In this document: positions 26,090 to 33,439 of the stretch, piece by piece
Numbering within the stretch: the first letter of the stretch is position 1
Layout: each line of letters opens with the position of its first letter
NCBI GenBank assembly: GCA_963968595.1
Contig: CAXAHJ010000004.1
Span: 27,304-91,303 of the forward strand
DNA: 64,000 nucleotides
Source: GCA-2730975 sp937893275
Lineage (GTDB): Bacteria; Verrucomicrobiota; Verrucomicrobiia; Opitutales; Seribacteraceae
Direction of reading: 5' to 3'
Translations under genes and position numbers: made by a program
Notes under the pieces: model-generated
The model's input: only the letters and a program-made list of their open reading frames with translations
Told to the model about the DNA's origin: nothing
Database searches by the model: none

Positions 26090-28132
26090 ATGAGTTTATT
26101 GCCACAACTCATGTCGAATCGTCTCGAAAAAGAATCCAGCCTCTACCTGCGTCAACACGCCGAAAACCCCGTGCACTGGTATCCGTGGGGAGAGGAAGCC
26201 TTTGCCGCTGCCCGCGAGCAAGACAAGCCCCTCCTAGTGTCCATCGGTTACTCCGCCTGCCACTGGTGTCACGTCATGGCTCACGAATCGTTCGAGGATT
26301 CCTACGTGGCGGACATCATGAACAACCATTTCATTTGCGTGAAAGTCGATCGCGAGGAACGACCTGACGTAGATCACGTTTACGTCGAGGCGGTTCAAAT
26401 GTTCAACCAGTCGGCAGGTTGGCCGCTCAACGTGTTCTGCCTTCCCGACGGAAAACCCTTCTGGGGCGGCACTTATTTCCCTCCCGAGGACAAGGGGCAG
26501 GGAATCGTTCCGTGGCCACAGCTTCTCATGCGCATAGCCGACCATTACAAACGCACGAAGGATGAAATGGTCGAGAACGCGGAAAACGTGGTGAAGAACC
26601 TCGTTCACGCCAACGACGCCCAATCCTCCGGCGAGGATGAATGGAATCACGGTCTCCTCTTAGAAGCAGCAAGGGCCCTCTGCAGTTCTCATGACGACGA
26701 GCATGGAGGCTTCACCCCCGCTCCAAAGTTTCCTTCCCCCATGAAGATGGACTTCTTGCTCGCCCTCCGCGAATCCCACGCTTGCTCGCAAACTTCCGGC
26801 ATGGGCGAGCGGATAGACGCCGTTGCGCACAAGACCCTTACCGCCATGGGCCGAGGGGGTCTCTTCGATCAAGTGGGTGGTGGTTTCGCTCGTTACAGCG
26901 TGGATGCCGAATGGAAAATTCCGCATTTCGAGAAAATGCTCTACGACAACGCCCTCCTGCTCGCCACCTATGCTCGGGCCATGCGTCGCCAACCCGATCC
27001 GCTATTTGCAGCCGTAGCCGAGGAAACCGTGACATGGCTACGCCAAGACATGCTGTCTCCGGAAGGAGGTTTTTACTCCAGCCGCGACGCCGATAGCGAA
27101 GGCGAGGAAGGCAAGCACTATGCGTGGACGCCCGAGCAGATCAAAGAAATCCTCGGCGAAGATGACGGCGCGACTTTCTGCGAAGCTTACGATGTCACGG
27201 CTGAAGGCAACTTCGAGCAAGAGACGTCCAACCCCGTATTGCTTACCGACGACTTCGAGAAGCGCCAAGCTCTCGCGCCCCTCCGCGCAAAGCTCCTCGA
27301 GACTCGCTCCGAACGTCCAGCCCCCGCTCGCGATGAAAAGCAAGTCGCGGCGTGGAACGCACTGCTCATTCGAGGCTTGGCCGAGGCAGGATTCGCCTTT
27401 GGCCGGAAGGAATGGCTCACCCTCGCCCGCGAAACGGCCGACTGGGTCTGGAACAACCTGCGCGACAAGGACGGAAACCTCCACGCCGTCCGCTACCCAG
27501 GCAAAAACGCGACCGGACCCGGCTTCCTCGACGATTACGCCTTCCTCGCCGAGGCCCTCCTCACTCTCGCCTCCTTCGTCGACTGGATCGAACCCGGCGC
27601 ATCCGCCACCTATCAGGCTCAGGCCATCGAGCTGGCCGAGATCGCCTTCGCCCGTTTTCGCGATCCCAAGCTACCCGGCTTTTTCTTTACCGCCGATGAT
27701 CAAGAAGCACCCGCTCAAGCCAGGAAAAAGCTCTGGTACGACAACGCCCTTCCCTCCGGCAACTCCTCCCTCTTGCGGGTATTCGCCTCACTTCATCAAC
27801 TAACGGGGGAGGAACGTTGGTTTCGAAAATTCTCAGAGGCTAGAGCCGCCTATCCCAATCTCGCTCGACGCGTGCCGCAGGGAATCGGGCACGCCCTCGC
27901 CGCTCTTGCAGAACAGGCCATAGGCATCACGGTCATAAAGATAAAGGACGCCCCCGTCGAACCGCTGGTCGAAGTCATTCGTCAAAAACCCTACCGTCTC
28001 GTTCACCTGCGAATCACGGAAGACGCCGAACAACCGACAGGATACCAGCTCTGCGTGGGAACGGAATGCAAAGAACGTTCCGAGGATGTCTCGGAAATCG
28101 CTCGCCTGCTATACGGCGAGGAAGAAGCGTAA
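26090..28132 (+). CDS. DUF255 thioredoxin-fold protein (YyaL/SPATA20 family)
   Basis: The 680-residue protein has a thioredoxin-like domain at the front (ESSLYLRQHAENPVHWYPW; SIGYSACHWCHVMAHESFED with Cys57 and Cys60; FNQSAGWPLNVF), followed by an (alpha/alpha)6 six-hairpin barrel like N-acylglucosamine epimerase (HFEKMLYDNALLL near 280). This architecture and length are those of YyaL/SPATA20. Function is unproven for the family. The ATG at 26090 has GAGCGGA about 9 bases upstream; an open frame further upstream is antisense to mutL and not coding. An ATG at 26111 is an alternative. It is convergent with a small gene, 6 bases away. Confidence 0.92.
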   Translation: MSLLPQLMSNRLEKESSLYLRQHAENPVHWYPWGEEAFAAAREQDKPLLVSIGYSACHWCHVMAHESFEDSYVADIMNNHFICVKVDREERPDVDHVYVEAVQMFNQSAGWPLNVFCLPDGKPFWGGTYFPPEDKGQGIVPWPQLLMRIADHYKRTKDEMVENAENVVKNLVHANDAQSSGEDEWNHGLLLEAARALCSSHDDEHGGFTPAPKFPSPMKMDFLLALRESHACSQTSGMGERIDAVAHKTLTAMGRGGLFDQVGGGFARYSVDAEWKIPHFEKMLYDNALLLATYARAMRRQPDPLFAAVAEETVTWLRQDMLSPEGGFYSSRDADSEGEEGKHYAWTPEQIKEILGEDDGATFCEAYDVTAEGNFEQETSNPVLLTDDFEKRQALAPLRAKLLETRSERPAPARDEKQVAAWNALLIRGLAEAGFAFGRKEWLTLARETADWVWNNLRDKDGNLHAVRYPGKNATGPGFLDDYAFLAEALLTLASFVDWIEPGASATYQAQAIELAEIAFARFRDPKLPGFFFTADDQEAPAQARKKLWYDNALPSGNSSLLRVFASLHQLTGEERWFRKFSEARAAYPNLARRVPQGIGHALAALAEQAIGITVIKIKDAPVEPLVEVIRQKPYRLVHLRITEDAEQPTGYQLCVGTECKERSEDVSEIARLLYGEEEA

Positions 28133-28138
28133 GGAAAC

Positions 28139-28417
28139 TTAGCCCTTTTCCAGCATCTTCGCCAAAAGGCGACTCTGCGTCCGACCATCTTCCTTGACCA
28201 CCTTGTCCGCGACCTCCATGAGATCGTACGCCTCGTCGTGCAGCGAACTGTGAGCCACGGCGATCGCAGCTCGAATCAGCTTGGAGTCAGTTTTTATTCG
28301 TTGACCCGTCTTGGAAATTATCCGCTCGATCCCGTCCAGCAAAGACAAGTCTTCCGCCGTCAAGGTGATCGTGCGTACGATGCGCTTAGGTAATTTCGAG
28401 TCGTTTTCGTCTGCCAT
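28139..28417 (-). CDS. Small ribbon-helix-helix-like protein, 92 aa
   Basis: The 92 residues begin with an acidic lead and then RIVRTITLTAEDLSLLDGIE, a short strand followed by a helix, and TDSKLIRAAIAVAHSSLHDE, a second helix: the layout of ribbon-helix-helix DNA-binding proteins. The C-terminal third is a charged helix (ADKVVKEDGRTQSRLLAKML). I do not recognise the family and offer the RHH fold only as the best guess; a transcriptional regulator is plausible. A promoter-like pair lies upstream (28442-28470). It is divergent from the CvpA-like gene. Confidence 0.65.
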   Translation of the reverse strand: MADENDSKLPKRIVRTITLTAEDLSLLDGIERIISKTGQRIKTDSKLIRAAIAVAHSSLHDEAYDLMEVADKVVKEDGRTQSRLLAKMLEKG

Positions 28418-28441
28418 GTCTATTTAATTAGTGGAAAATAC

Positions 28442-28470
28442 TATTTACCTCAAGTACTCCGAAAAGTCAA
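28442..28470 (-). promoter_or_regulatory. Candidate sigma-70 promoter for the RHH-like gene
   Basis: On the minus strand TTGACT (28465-28470) is followed after 17 bases by TAAATA (28442-28447), 24 bases before the start codon at 28417. The -35 matches five of six consensus bases, the -10 only three of six, so this is a candidate, not a firm call. Confidence 0.35.
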
Positions 28471-28537
28471 CTGCGTGAACAAAGCAGGAAGGAAGGATTT
28501 GCCTTTGCCCACCGAAGGCGCTTGAATAGAATCGGTG

Positions 28538-29440
28538 ATGGAGGTGGTGGCTACTAATTACGTGTTGGATTTCGCTGAGTTCGAAACGAACTTGTGGATG
28601 ATTCTCTTTTACACCATCCCCGCTTCGATTGCTCTTTGGCAGGGCTTGCAAGGGTGGCGACAAGGGCTCACCCGAAAAGTCGTAGCCCTGCTCTCATTGG
28701 CCGCAGCGTTTGCCGCAGCGTGGCACGGCGGTGAATACGTGCTCGGCATGCTTCCCGCCAACGAGCCCTCCCACCCCTTCGCCCGCGACCTCGCCGGTTC
28801 CGCCATTGCCGGTCTCGGCACCTACGTCGTGCTTCGCCTGCTCGCCATTGCCATACTTTTTCGAGGAGAAAGCGACATCAGCTTCCTCGATCGTCTGGGC
28901 GGTCTAGTGGTGGGCTTGGGCATAGCAGGACTCTGGATTCTGGCATCGGGCTTGTCCGTGCGCTACGTAGCCACGGTACTGGAAACCTCCATCTACTCAG
29001 CCACACCCGAAGACGGTTCCCCCACGGAAACCATCGAGAAGCACGCTCCCGAGCAAAACCCCATCGTTCGGGCCTTTCTCTACTGGAACCAACGCTCCGG
29101 TGAAACCGGAGTCGGTGAAAAGATCGAGCAAGCCGACCCCATCGCACCCTCCTTTTACGAGAACAGCCGAAACCTCGTCCTACTTTCGCGTAGCCCGACA
29201 GCCATGGCGAGACTCGCCGCAGATCCAAAGGTCGGTGAATTCCTGAACGACGATCCGTCCATCAAGGAACTCGCCGCCGACAAGGAGGTCGTAACCTTGA
29301 TCGAGAAACGCAGCTGGCTCGACCTCCTACGTCATCCCAAGGTCTATTCCACCCTTCGCGACGATGCCTTCCTCCAACGTCTCAGAGAAAGCGGACTCGA
29401 TCGAGCGATGGCCGAAGCCGTAAAGGAAAATACCGGATAA
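28538..29440 (+). CDS. CvpA-like membrane protein
   Basis: Four hydrophobic segments occur in the first ~145 residues (about 20-37, 48-70, 84-108 and 117-142 of 300), with WQGLQGWRQGLTRKVVALLSL matching the front of CvpA-family proteins. The remaining ~150 residues are soluble, with helical charged segments and repeated short SD/D-rich stretches (for example KVGEFLNDDPSIKELAA). CvpA is needed for colicin V production in E. coli and is widespread, with an unproven role. The start is the ATG at 28538 next to a GTG at 28535. The monooxygenase gene follows 5 bases after the stop, so both are likely co-transcribed. Confidence 0.8.
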   Translation: MEVVATNYVLDFAEFETNLWMILFYTIPASIALWQGLQGWRQGLTRKVVALLSLAAAFAAAWHGGEYVLGMLPANEPSHPFARDLAGSAIAGLGTYVVLRLLAIAILFRGESDISFLDRLGGLVVGLGIAGLWILASGLSVRYVATVLETSIYSATPEDGSPTETIEKHAPEQNPIVRAFLYWNQRSGETGVGEKIEQADPIAPSFYENSRNLVLLSRSPTAMARLAADPKVGEFLNDDPSIKELAADKEVVTLIEKRSWLDLLRHPKVYSTLRDDAFLQRLRESGLDRAMAEAVKENTG

Positions 29441-29445
29441 CCATC

Positions 29446-29796
29446 ATGAGCCAATACATCGCCATGAACCGCTTCAAGATCGTCAAGGGGCATGAGTCCG
29501 ACTTCGAGGAAATCTGGAAGACCCGCAACACCTACCTCGACGGATCACCCGGTTTCATCGAGTTCAACCTACTTCGAGGACCCGAACGCGAAGATCATGT
29601 CCTCTACGCTTCCCACACCTTATGGGAATCGGAATCCGCCTTCGTGGACTGGACAAACTCGGGAGCCTTTCGGCAGGCCCATGCAGGTGCCGGTAAACGC
29701 GGCCACCTCTATTTGGGTCATCCCGATTTCGAAGGGTTCGAAACCATCGACGGCACCACACGAAGGAACGGGGGCAATCTCCCCTGCCCCGACTAA
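29446..29796 (+). CDS. ABM-domain monooxygenase, IsdG-like heme-degrading candidate
   Basis: This 116-residue protein has the antibiotic-biosynthesis-monooxygenase ferredoxin-like fold: IAMNRFKIVKGHESDFEE, SPGFIEFNLLRGPE, HVLYASHTLWESESAFVDW. IsdG-type heme-degrading members use an Asn/Trp/His triad, and this protein has Asn8, Trp69 and His79 at matching spacing. That is what I see; heme degradation is an inference from the family, and other ABM proteins use other substrates. It sits 5 bases behind the CvpA-like gene. No heme-uptake or TonB gene is in the window. Confidence 0.82.
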   Translation: MSQYIAMNRFKIVKGHESDFEEIWKTRNTYLDGSPGFIEFNLLRGPEREDHVLYASHTLWESESAFVDWTNSGAFRQAHAGAGKRGHLYLGHPDFEGFETIDGTTRRNGGNLPCPD

Positions 29797-29803
29797 CGGA
29801 AAG

Positions 29804-30766
29804 TCATGAGTTCAACTTCTCGGAGAGCAGGTCTTCGAGCTTACGGACATCGGCGGCGAACCTGCGTATGCCTTCGGCCAGTTTTTCGGTGGCCATTGGG
29901 TCTTCGTTGAGGAGGAAGCGAAAGGCGTTTTCGTCCATGTGAATCTTCTCGAGGTTGGAAGCGTGGGCCTTCTCTTCCGTGAGCTTGACGGAGACCGGTT
30001 CGTGGTCGTTTTGCATTTCCTCGAGAAGGTTCGGACTGATGGTGAGAAGATCGCAACCGAACAGCTCTTTGATTTCCCCGGAATTGCGAAAACTGGCGCC
30101 CATCACCTCGGTCTCGTGACCGAATTTCTTGTAGTAGTTATATATTGCGGTGACGGATTGTACGCCGGGATCGTCGGCTCCGTGAAAATCCTTGCCCGAA
30201 GATGCCTTGTGCCAATCTAGAATGCGACCCACGAAGGGGGATATGAGCTGGGAACCGGCCTCGGCGCAAGCGATGGCCTGAGCATGGGAAAAGAGGAGAG
30301 TCATGTTGCAGTGAATGCCCTCTTGCTCGAGCACGCGTGAGGTCTCGACGCCTTCCCAGGTAGTGGCAAGCTTGATGAGGATGCGATCGCGAGAGTGGCC
30401 GGCGGCCTCGTACATTGAAATGAGTTTGCGGGCCTTGGCCAAGCTGGCCTCGACGTTGAAGGAGAGACGGGCGTCGACCTCGGTGGAGACACGACCGGGA
30501 ACGATAGCTAGTATTTCCGTGCCGAACCTTACGAGCAGGCGGTCCATGACTTCGTCGACGTCCGACACGCCCTCTGACTTTGCAGTGGAGACGACCTCGC
30601 CTACGAGGCCCGCATAGGCTTCTTGAGAAGCGGCCTTGAGGATGAGGCTCGGGTTGGTGGTAGCGTCTCGCGGTTCGTACTCGCGAATGGACTCGAAGTC
30701 GCCCGTGTCGGCGACGACGATGGTGTGTTGCTTTAGCTGGTCGAGGACGGAGGGAGAATCGCTCAT
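29804..30766 (-). CDS. tal: Transaldolase
   Basis: Transaldolase moves a dihydroxyacetone unit between sugar phosphates in the non-oxidative pentose phosphate pathway. The 320-residue protein matches the E. coli TalB type: VVADTGDFESIREYEPRDAT, TTNPSLILKA, and IKLATTWEGV with the Schiff-base Lys132 at the same number as in E. coli. NMTLLFSHAQAIACAEAG and SPFVGRILDWH also fit. The gene lies 94 bases downstream of fba on the same strand, with a strong hairpin between them, so both can be transcribed separately. Both act on fructose-6-phosphate/triose level. Confidence 0.97.
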   Translation of the reverse strand: MSDSPSVLDQLKQHTIVVADTGDFESIREYEPRDATTNPSLILKAASQEAYAGLVGEVVSTAKSEGVSDVDEVMDRLLVRFGTEILAIVPGRVSTEVDARLSFNVEASLAKARKLISMYEAAGHSRDRILIKLATTWEGVETSRVLEQEGIHCNMTLLFSHAQAIACAEAGSQLISPFVGRILDWHKASSGKDFHGADDPGVQSVTAIYNYYKKFGHETEVMGASFRNSGEIKELFGCDLLTISPNLLEEMQNDHEPVSVKLTEEKAHASNLEKIHMDENAFRFLLNEDPMATEKLAEGIRRFAADVRKLEDLLSEKLNS

Positions 30767-30789
30767 GAGGACTGGGTGTTGGTGGTGTG

Positions 30790-30829
30790 AGTAAACGAAA
30801 ACGGCCCGAGGATTAGAGTCTCGGGCCGT
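30790..30829 (-). terminator. Intrinsic terminator downstream of fba
   Basis: Perfect 10-bp inverted repeat, ACGGCCCGAG (30801-30810) and CTCGGGCCGT (30820-30829), around a 9-base loop. On the minus strand it follows the fba stop and is trailed by TTTCGTTT, a typical GC-rich stem with U-rich tail. It would end fba transcription before tal. On the plus strand the stem is followed by only C-TTG, so it does not look bidirectional. Confidence 0.85.
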
Positions 30830-30859
30830 CTTGAAAAGGTCATTTTGTCGGGAGCAGTA

Positions 30860-31933
30860 TCAGCTCACGTTCCTATTGATGCAATTGAGGTCATCGAAGG
30901 CCGACACGAGGCGCTTGACGAATGCGTTTTCGCCGGAGCGCAACCAAGTGCGTGGATCGTAGTACTTCTTGTTGGGTACGTCCTCTCCATCGGGGTTACC
31001 GAGCTGGGCGTTGAGGTAATCCTTGTTTGCCTTGTAGTAGTCGTGAACGCCGTCCCAGTAGGCCCATTGCATGTCGGTGTCGAGGTTCATCTTGACGACA
31101 CCGTAGCCGATGGCTTCGCGAATGTGCTCTCTGGATGAGCCCGAACCACCGTGAAAGACGAAATGGATGGGCCTGTCCCCCGTGCCGTGCTTCTCTTTGA
31201 CGTAATCCTGAGAGTTCTTGAGGATTATTGGTGTAAGCTCCACGTTCCCTGGCTTGTAGACGCCATGAACGTTTCCGAATGCGGCGGCCACTGTGAAACG
31301 ATGGCTGATTTCATTGAGGGTTTCGTAGGCTTGGTTGACTTCCTCGGGCTGGGTGTAGAGGCGGGAACTGTCGATATCGGTGTTGTCTACTCCGTCTTCC
31401 TCCCCGCCGGTAACGCCGAGCTCGATCTCGATGGTCATGCCGAGTGGGGCCATACGCTTGAAGTATTCCTTGCAAGTGCCCAGATTTTCGTCGATCTCCT
31501 CCTCGGAAAGGTCAAGCATGTGGGAACTGTAGAGGGCTTTACCTTCTTGCTCGTGAAATTTCTCACCAGCGTCGAGCAAACCATCGATCCAAGGCAGAAG
31601 CTTACGGGCGGCGTGATCGGTGTGGAGAATGACGGGAACGTCATAGGCCTCTGCCATGGCGTGAACGTGCTTGGCCCCCGAGACGGAGCCGGCGATGGCC
31701 GACTTTTGGCCATCGTTCGAGAGGCTCTTTCCCGCATAGAAGACACCTCCGCCGTTGGAGAACTGGATCATCACGGGCGATTTCACCTGGGCAGCCGTTT
31801 CAAGTACGGCGTTGACCGAGTTGGTGCCAACCACGTTGACCGCCGGAAGCGCATATTCGTTTTCTAGGGCATCATTGAAGATCGCTTGAACGGCGTCTCC
31901 GGTAGCCACTCCACCTGGGAATTTGTTACTCAT
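30860..31933 (-). CDS. fbaA: Class II fructose-1,6-bisphosphate aldolase
   Basis: Zinc aldolase cleaving fructose-1,6-bisphosphate to the two triose phosphates in glycolysis, and reversing it in gluconeogenesis. At 357 aa it matches the E. coli FbaA type. VILHTDHAARKLLPW carries catalytic Asp106 and zinc His107; the YSSHMLDLSEE helix, MAPLGMTIEIELGVTGGEEDG, and FVFHGGSGSSREHI (zinc His, phosphate loop) are all present, as is VKMNLDTDMQW. A promoter-like pair lies upstream and a strong terminator downstream, so it is monocistronic. Confidence 0.97.
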   Translation of the reverse strand: MSNKFPGGVATGDAVQAIFNDALENEYALPAVNVVGTNSVNAVLETAAQVKSPVMIQFSNGGGVFYAGKSLSNDGQKSAIAGSVSGAKHVHAMAEAYDVPVILHTDHAARKLLPWIDGLLDAGEKFHEQEGKALYSSHMLDLSEEEIDENLGTCKEYFKRMAPLGMTIEIELGVTGGEEDGVDNTDIDSSRLYTQPEEVNQAYETLNEISHRFTVAAAFGNVHGVYKPGNVELTPIILKNSQDYVKEKHGTGDRPIHFVFHGGSGSSREHIREAIGYGVVKMNLDTDMQWAYWDGVHDYYKANKDYLNAQLGNPDGEDVPNKKYYDPRTWLRSGENAFVKRLVSAFDDLNCINRNVS

Positions 31934-31947
31934 GATTGTATATTTTC

Positions 31948-31977
31948 GTTATAATAAAAGGATCGATTTTACTGCAA
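31948..31977 (-). promoter_or_regulatory. Candidate promoter of fbaA
   Basis: On the minus strand TATAAC (31948-31953; five of six -10 consensus bases) lies 14 bases before the start codon, with TTGCAG (31972-31977) 18 bases upstream of it. No Shine-Dalgarno sequence separates the -10 from the start, so the mRNA leader would be very short or leaderless. Confidence 0.45.
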
Positions 31978-32083
31978 AGAGATAATGGAAGGAATATCAA
32001 AACGTAACCGAGAAAGAGTCGAAAGAAAAAAAAGCGACCCATTGACTGATACGAGAAAGGTAAAAAAGGCCGGACTCGGGTGA

Positions 32084-32569
32084 TCAGCGAAGCAAATCGC
32101 CAATATCGCCCTGCCCAACCGCTTTTTCCACCTCGTCCAACTTGATGAAGGTCGTGCGGGTGTGCGGAAGCTTGTAGCGCTTGAAGACGCCCTTCTTCAA
32201 AAGGTAGTAGAGTTTGCGTTGAGATACTCGGAGCACTTTGGCGGCCTCTGAAATGCGCAGGATTTTGGGCACCGGGGGCTTGCGAAGCTCGTCCATGTAG
32301 TTTTCCTGCGCCATGGCCGTGGATTCGAGTTTATCGATTCGATCATCGATCGAGTCCAGCCGTTCCTTAATTTCGCTTAGAGCGAGAAAAATGATTTCGT
32401 TCTCAATGGCGAAGTCATCGGAAATACCGAGTTCACGAGCTTTTTCATTACGAAACTTTACGGCGTCGATACGACTGCGGAAATACTTCCTGTGACGTTT
32501 TTGTCGATAGGTCCAAGTTATGCAGTGAGAGGAGGCCCGACTGGCAACAAAGGAGTAAGAGACTTTCAT
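32084..32569 (-). CDS. Arm-type plus excisionase-like helix-turn-helix protein
   Basis: Three parts are seen in 161 residues. Residues 12-48 (ASSHCITWTYRQKRHRKYF then RSRIDAVKFRNEKARELG) look like the N-terminal arm-binding domain of tyrosine integrases. Residues 50-95 form a charged helix with heptad-like spacing, probably a coiled coil. Residues 103-161 are a MerR/excisionase HTH_17 module: ILRISEAAKVLRVSQRKLYY, then LLKKGVFKRYKLPHTRTTF. No integrase catalytic domain follows. The combination suggests a DNA-binding protein from mobile-element stock, possibly domesticated; no integrase or att repeat is seen nearby. Confidence 0.7.
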   Translation of the reverse strand: MKVSYSFVASRASSHCITWTYRQKRHRKYFRSRIDAVKFRNEKARELGISDDFAIENEIIFLALSEIKERLDSIDDRIDKLESTAMAQENYMDELRKPPVPKILRISEAAKVLRVSQRKLYYLLKKGVFKRYKLPHTRTTFIKLDEVEKAVGQGDIGDLLR

Positions 32570-32673
32570 GTCGTCAAAATGATAAAGGTATGGTCCGAAA
32601 AAGGATTGCCTTTCGCTGGAGAATCTTTGGTTTGAGAGTTGATTATGCCACAGATGGCTCGAAACGAAAGGCT

Positions 32674-33093
32674 ATGAGCGAAAAGAATTTTCCCGAAGTT
32701 GTAAACGAGATTCACCAAAAGGATGCCCGCTACGGCAAAGGGGCTTATTTTTTTGTCCGTGAAGCTCTGGATCATACTCTCAAGTCAATTGAGAATTCTC
32801 CCAAAAAAGATACTGGGCACGTATCGGGCAATCAGTTGCTGGATGGGATTCGAGAATTTGCGCTCGATCGATTCGGCCCGATGACCATGACCGTACTGGA
32901 ACACTGGAAGGTGAGCAAGTGCAGGGATTTCGGAGACATTGTCTTCAATCTCGTGGACTACGGGATCTTGGGACGTACCGACAACGATTCTCCTGAAGAT
33001 TTCGATCAGGGTTATGACTTTCGTGAGGCTTTCGTGAAACCCTTTTCTCCCGATTCCTCTGCAGACGACAAGCAGGAACCGTCTCGTAACTGA
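32674..33093 (+). CDS. Minf_1886-family protein
   Basis: The 139-residue soluble protein starts MSEKNFPEVVNEIHQKDARY and contains the block YFFVREALDHTLKSI and SGNQLLDGIREFALDRFGPM, the pattern of the Minf_1886 family that I know from Verrucomicrobia and relatives. Function is unknown. AAAGG lies 4 bases before the ATG at 32674, the clearest ribosome-binding site nearby; the frame upstream of it is not conserved-looking. Its stop is one base from the stop of the convergent zinc-ribbon gene. The family supports the taxonomic call for the window. Confidence 0.8.
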   Translation: MSEKNFPEVVNEIHQKDARYGKGAYFFVREALDHTLKSIENSPKKDTGHVSGNQLLDGIREFALDRFGPMTMTVLEHWKVSKCRDFGDIVFNLVDYGILGRTDNDSPEDFDQGYDFREAFVKPFSPDSSADDKQEPSRN

Positions 33094-33094
33094 G

Positions 33095-33343
33095 CTAACC
33101 ACCCAGCACGAAACGCACGATAAAATAGACCAAGGCCATGATGGCCAAGGCGACCATGCAAGAGGCTTGACTCTTCGCATAAGGCCCCGAACCGAAAGCT
33201 CCCCCCTCATTCATTTCCGCCCGTGCGGCGGAATCACTCTCATCCTCGAATTCCGAATCCATAGAGTCGAAACCACAAGCGGGGCAGACCTTGCCATCCG
33301 ACTCATGCCACTCGAAATCACAATCACTGCATTGTCGAAACAT
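33095..33343 (-). CDS. Zinc-ribbon membrane protein, 82 aa
   Basis: Residues 4-24 hold two CxxC knuckles (RQCSDCDFEW and VCPACGFDS), a zinc ribbon. An acidic linker follows, and the last ~20 residues form a hydrophobic anchor (MVALAIMALVYFIVRFVLGG). It would be a tail-anchored protein with the ribbon in the cytoplasm. The ATG at 33343 is chosen because the longer frame (to 33436) adds no recognisable residues. It is divergent from the Sel1-repeat gene. Function unknown. Confidence 0.7.
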   Translation of the reverse strand: MFRQCSDCDFEWHESDGKVCPACGFDSMDSEFEDESDSAARAEMNEGGAFGSGPYAKSQASCMVALAIMALVYFIVRFVLGG

Positions 33344-33439
33344 AACTTTACATCTTCGTCCGCAGAATGGCAGGGTCGAGAAAAATTCTTGCAAAATGGA
33401 TAGGGAAAGAAATAAGGCGACTTTCGCCTTGAGCATTAG

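Noticed and set aside
31151..31867. A 238-codon plus-strand open frame over fbaA.
   Set aside because: Antisense shadow of a well-supported aldolase; composition is Val/Gly-rich as expected from the reverse of coding DNA.
31985..32083. A 32-codon plus-strand frame rich in Arg and Lys upstream of fbaA.
   Set aside because: Too short, no ribosome-binding site and it overlaps the promoter of fbaA; chance cannot be excluded.
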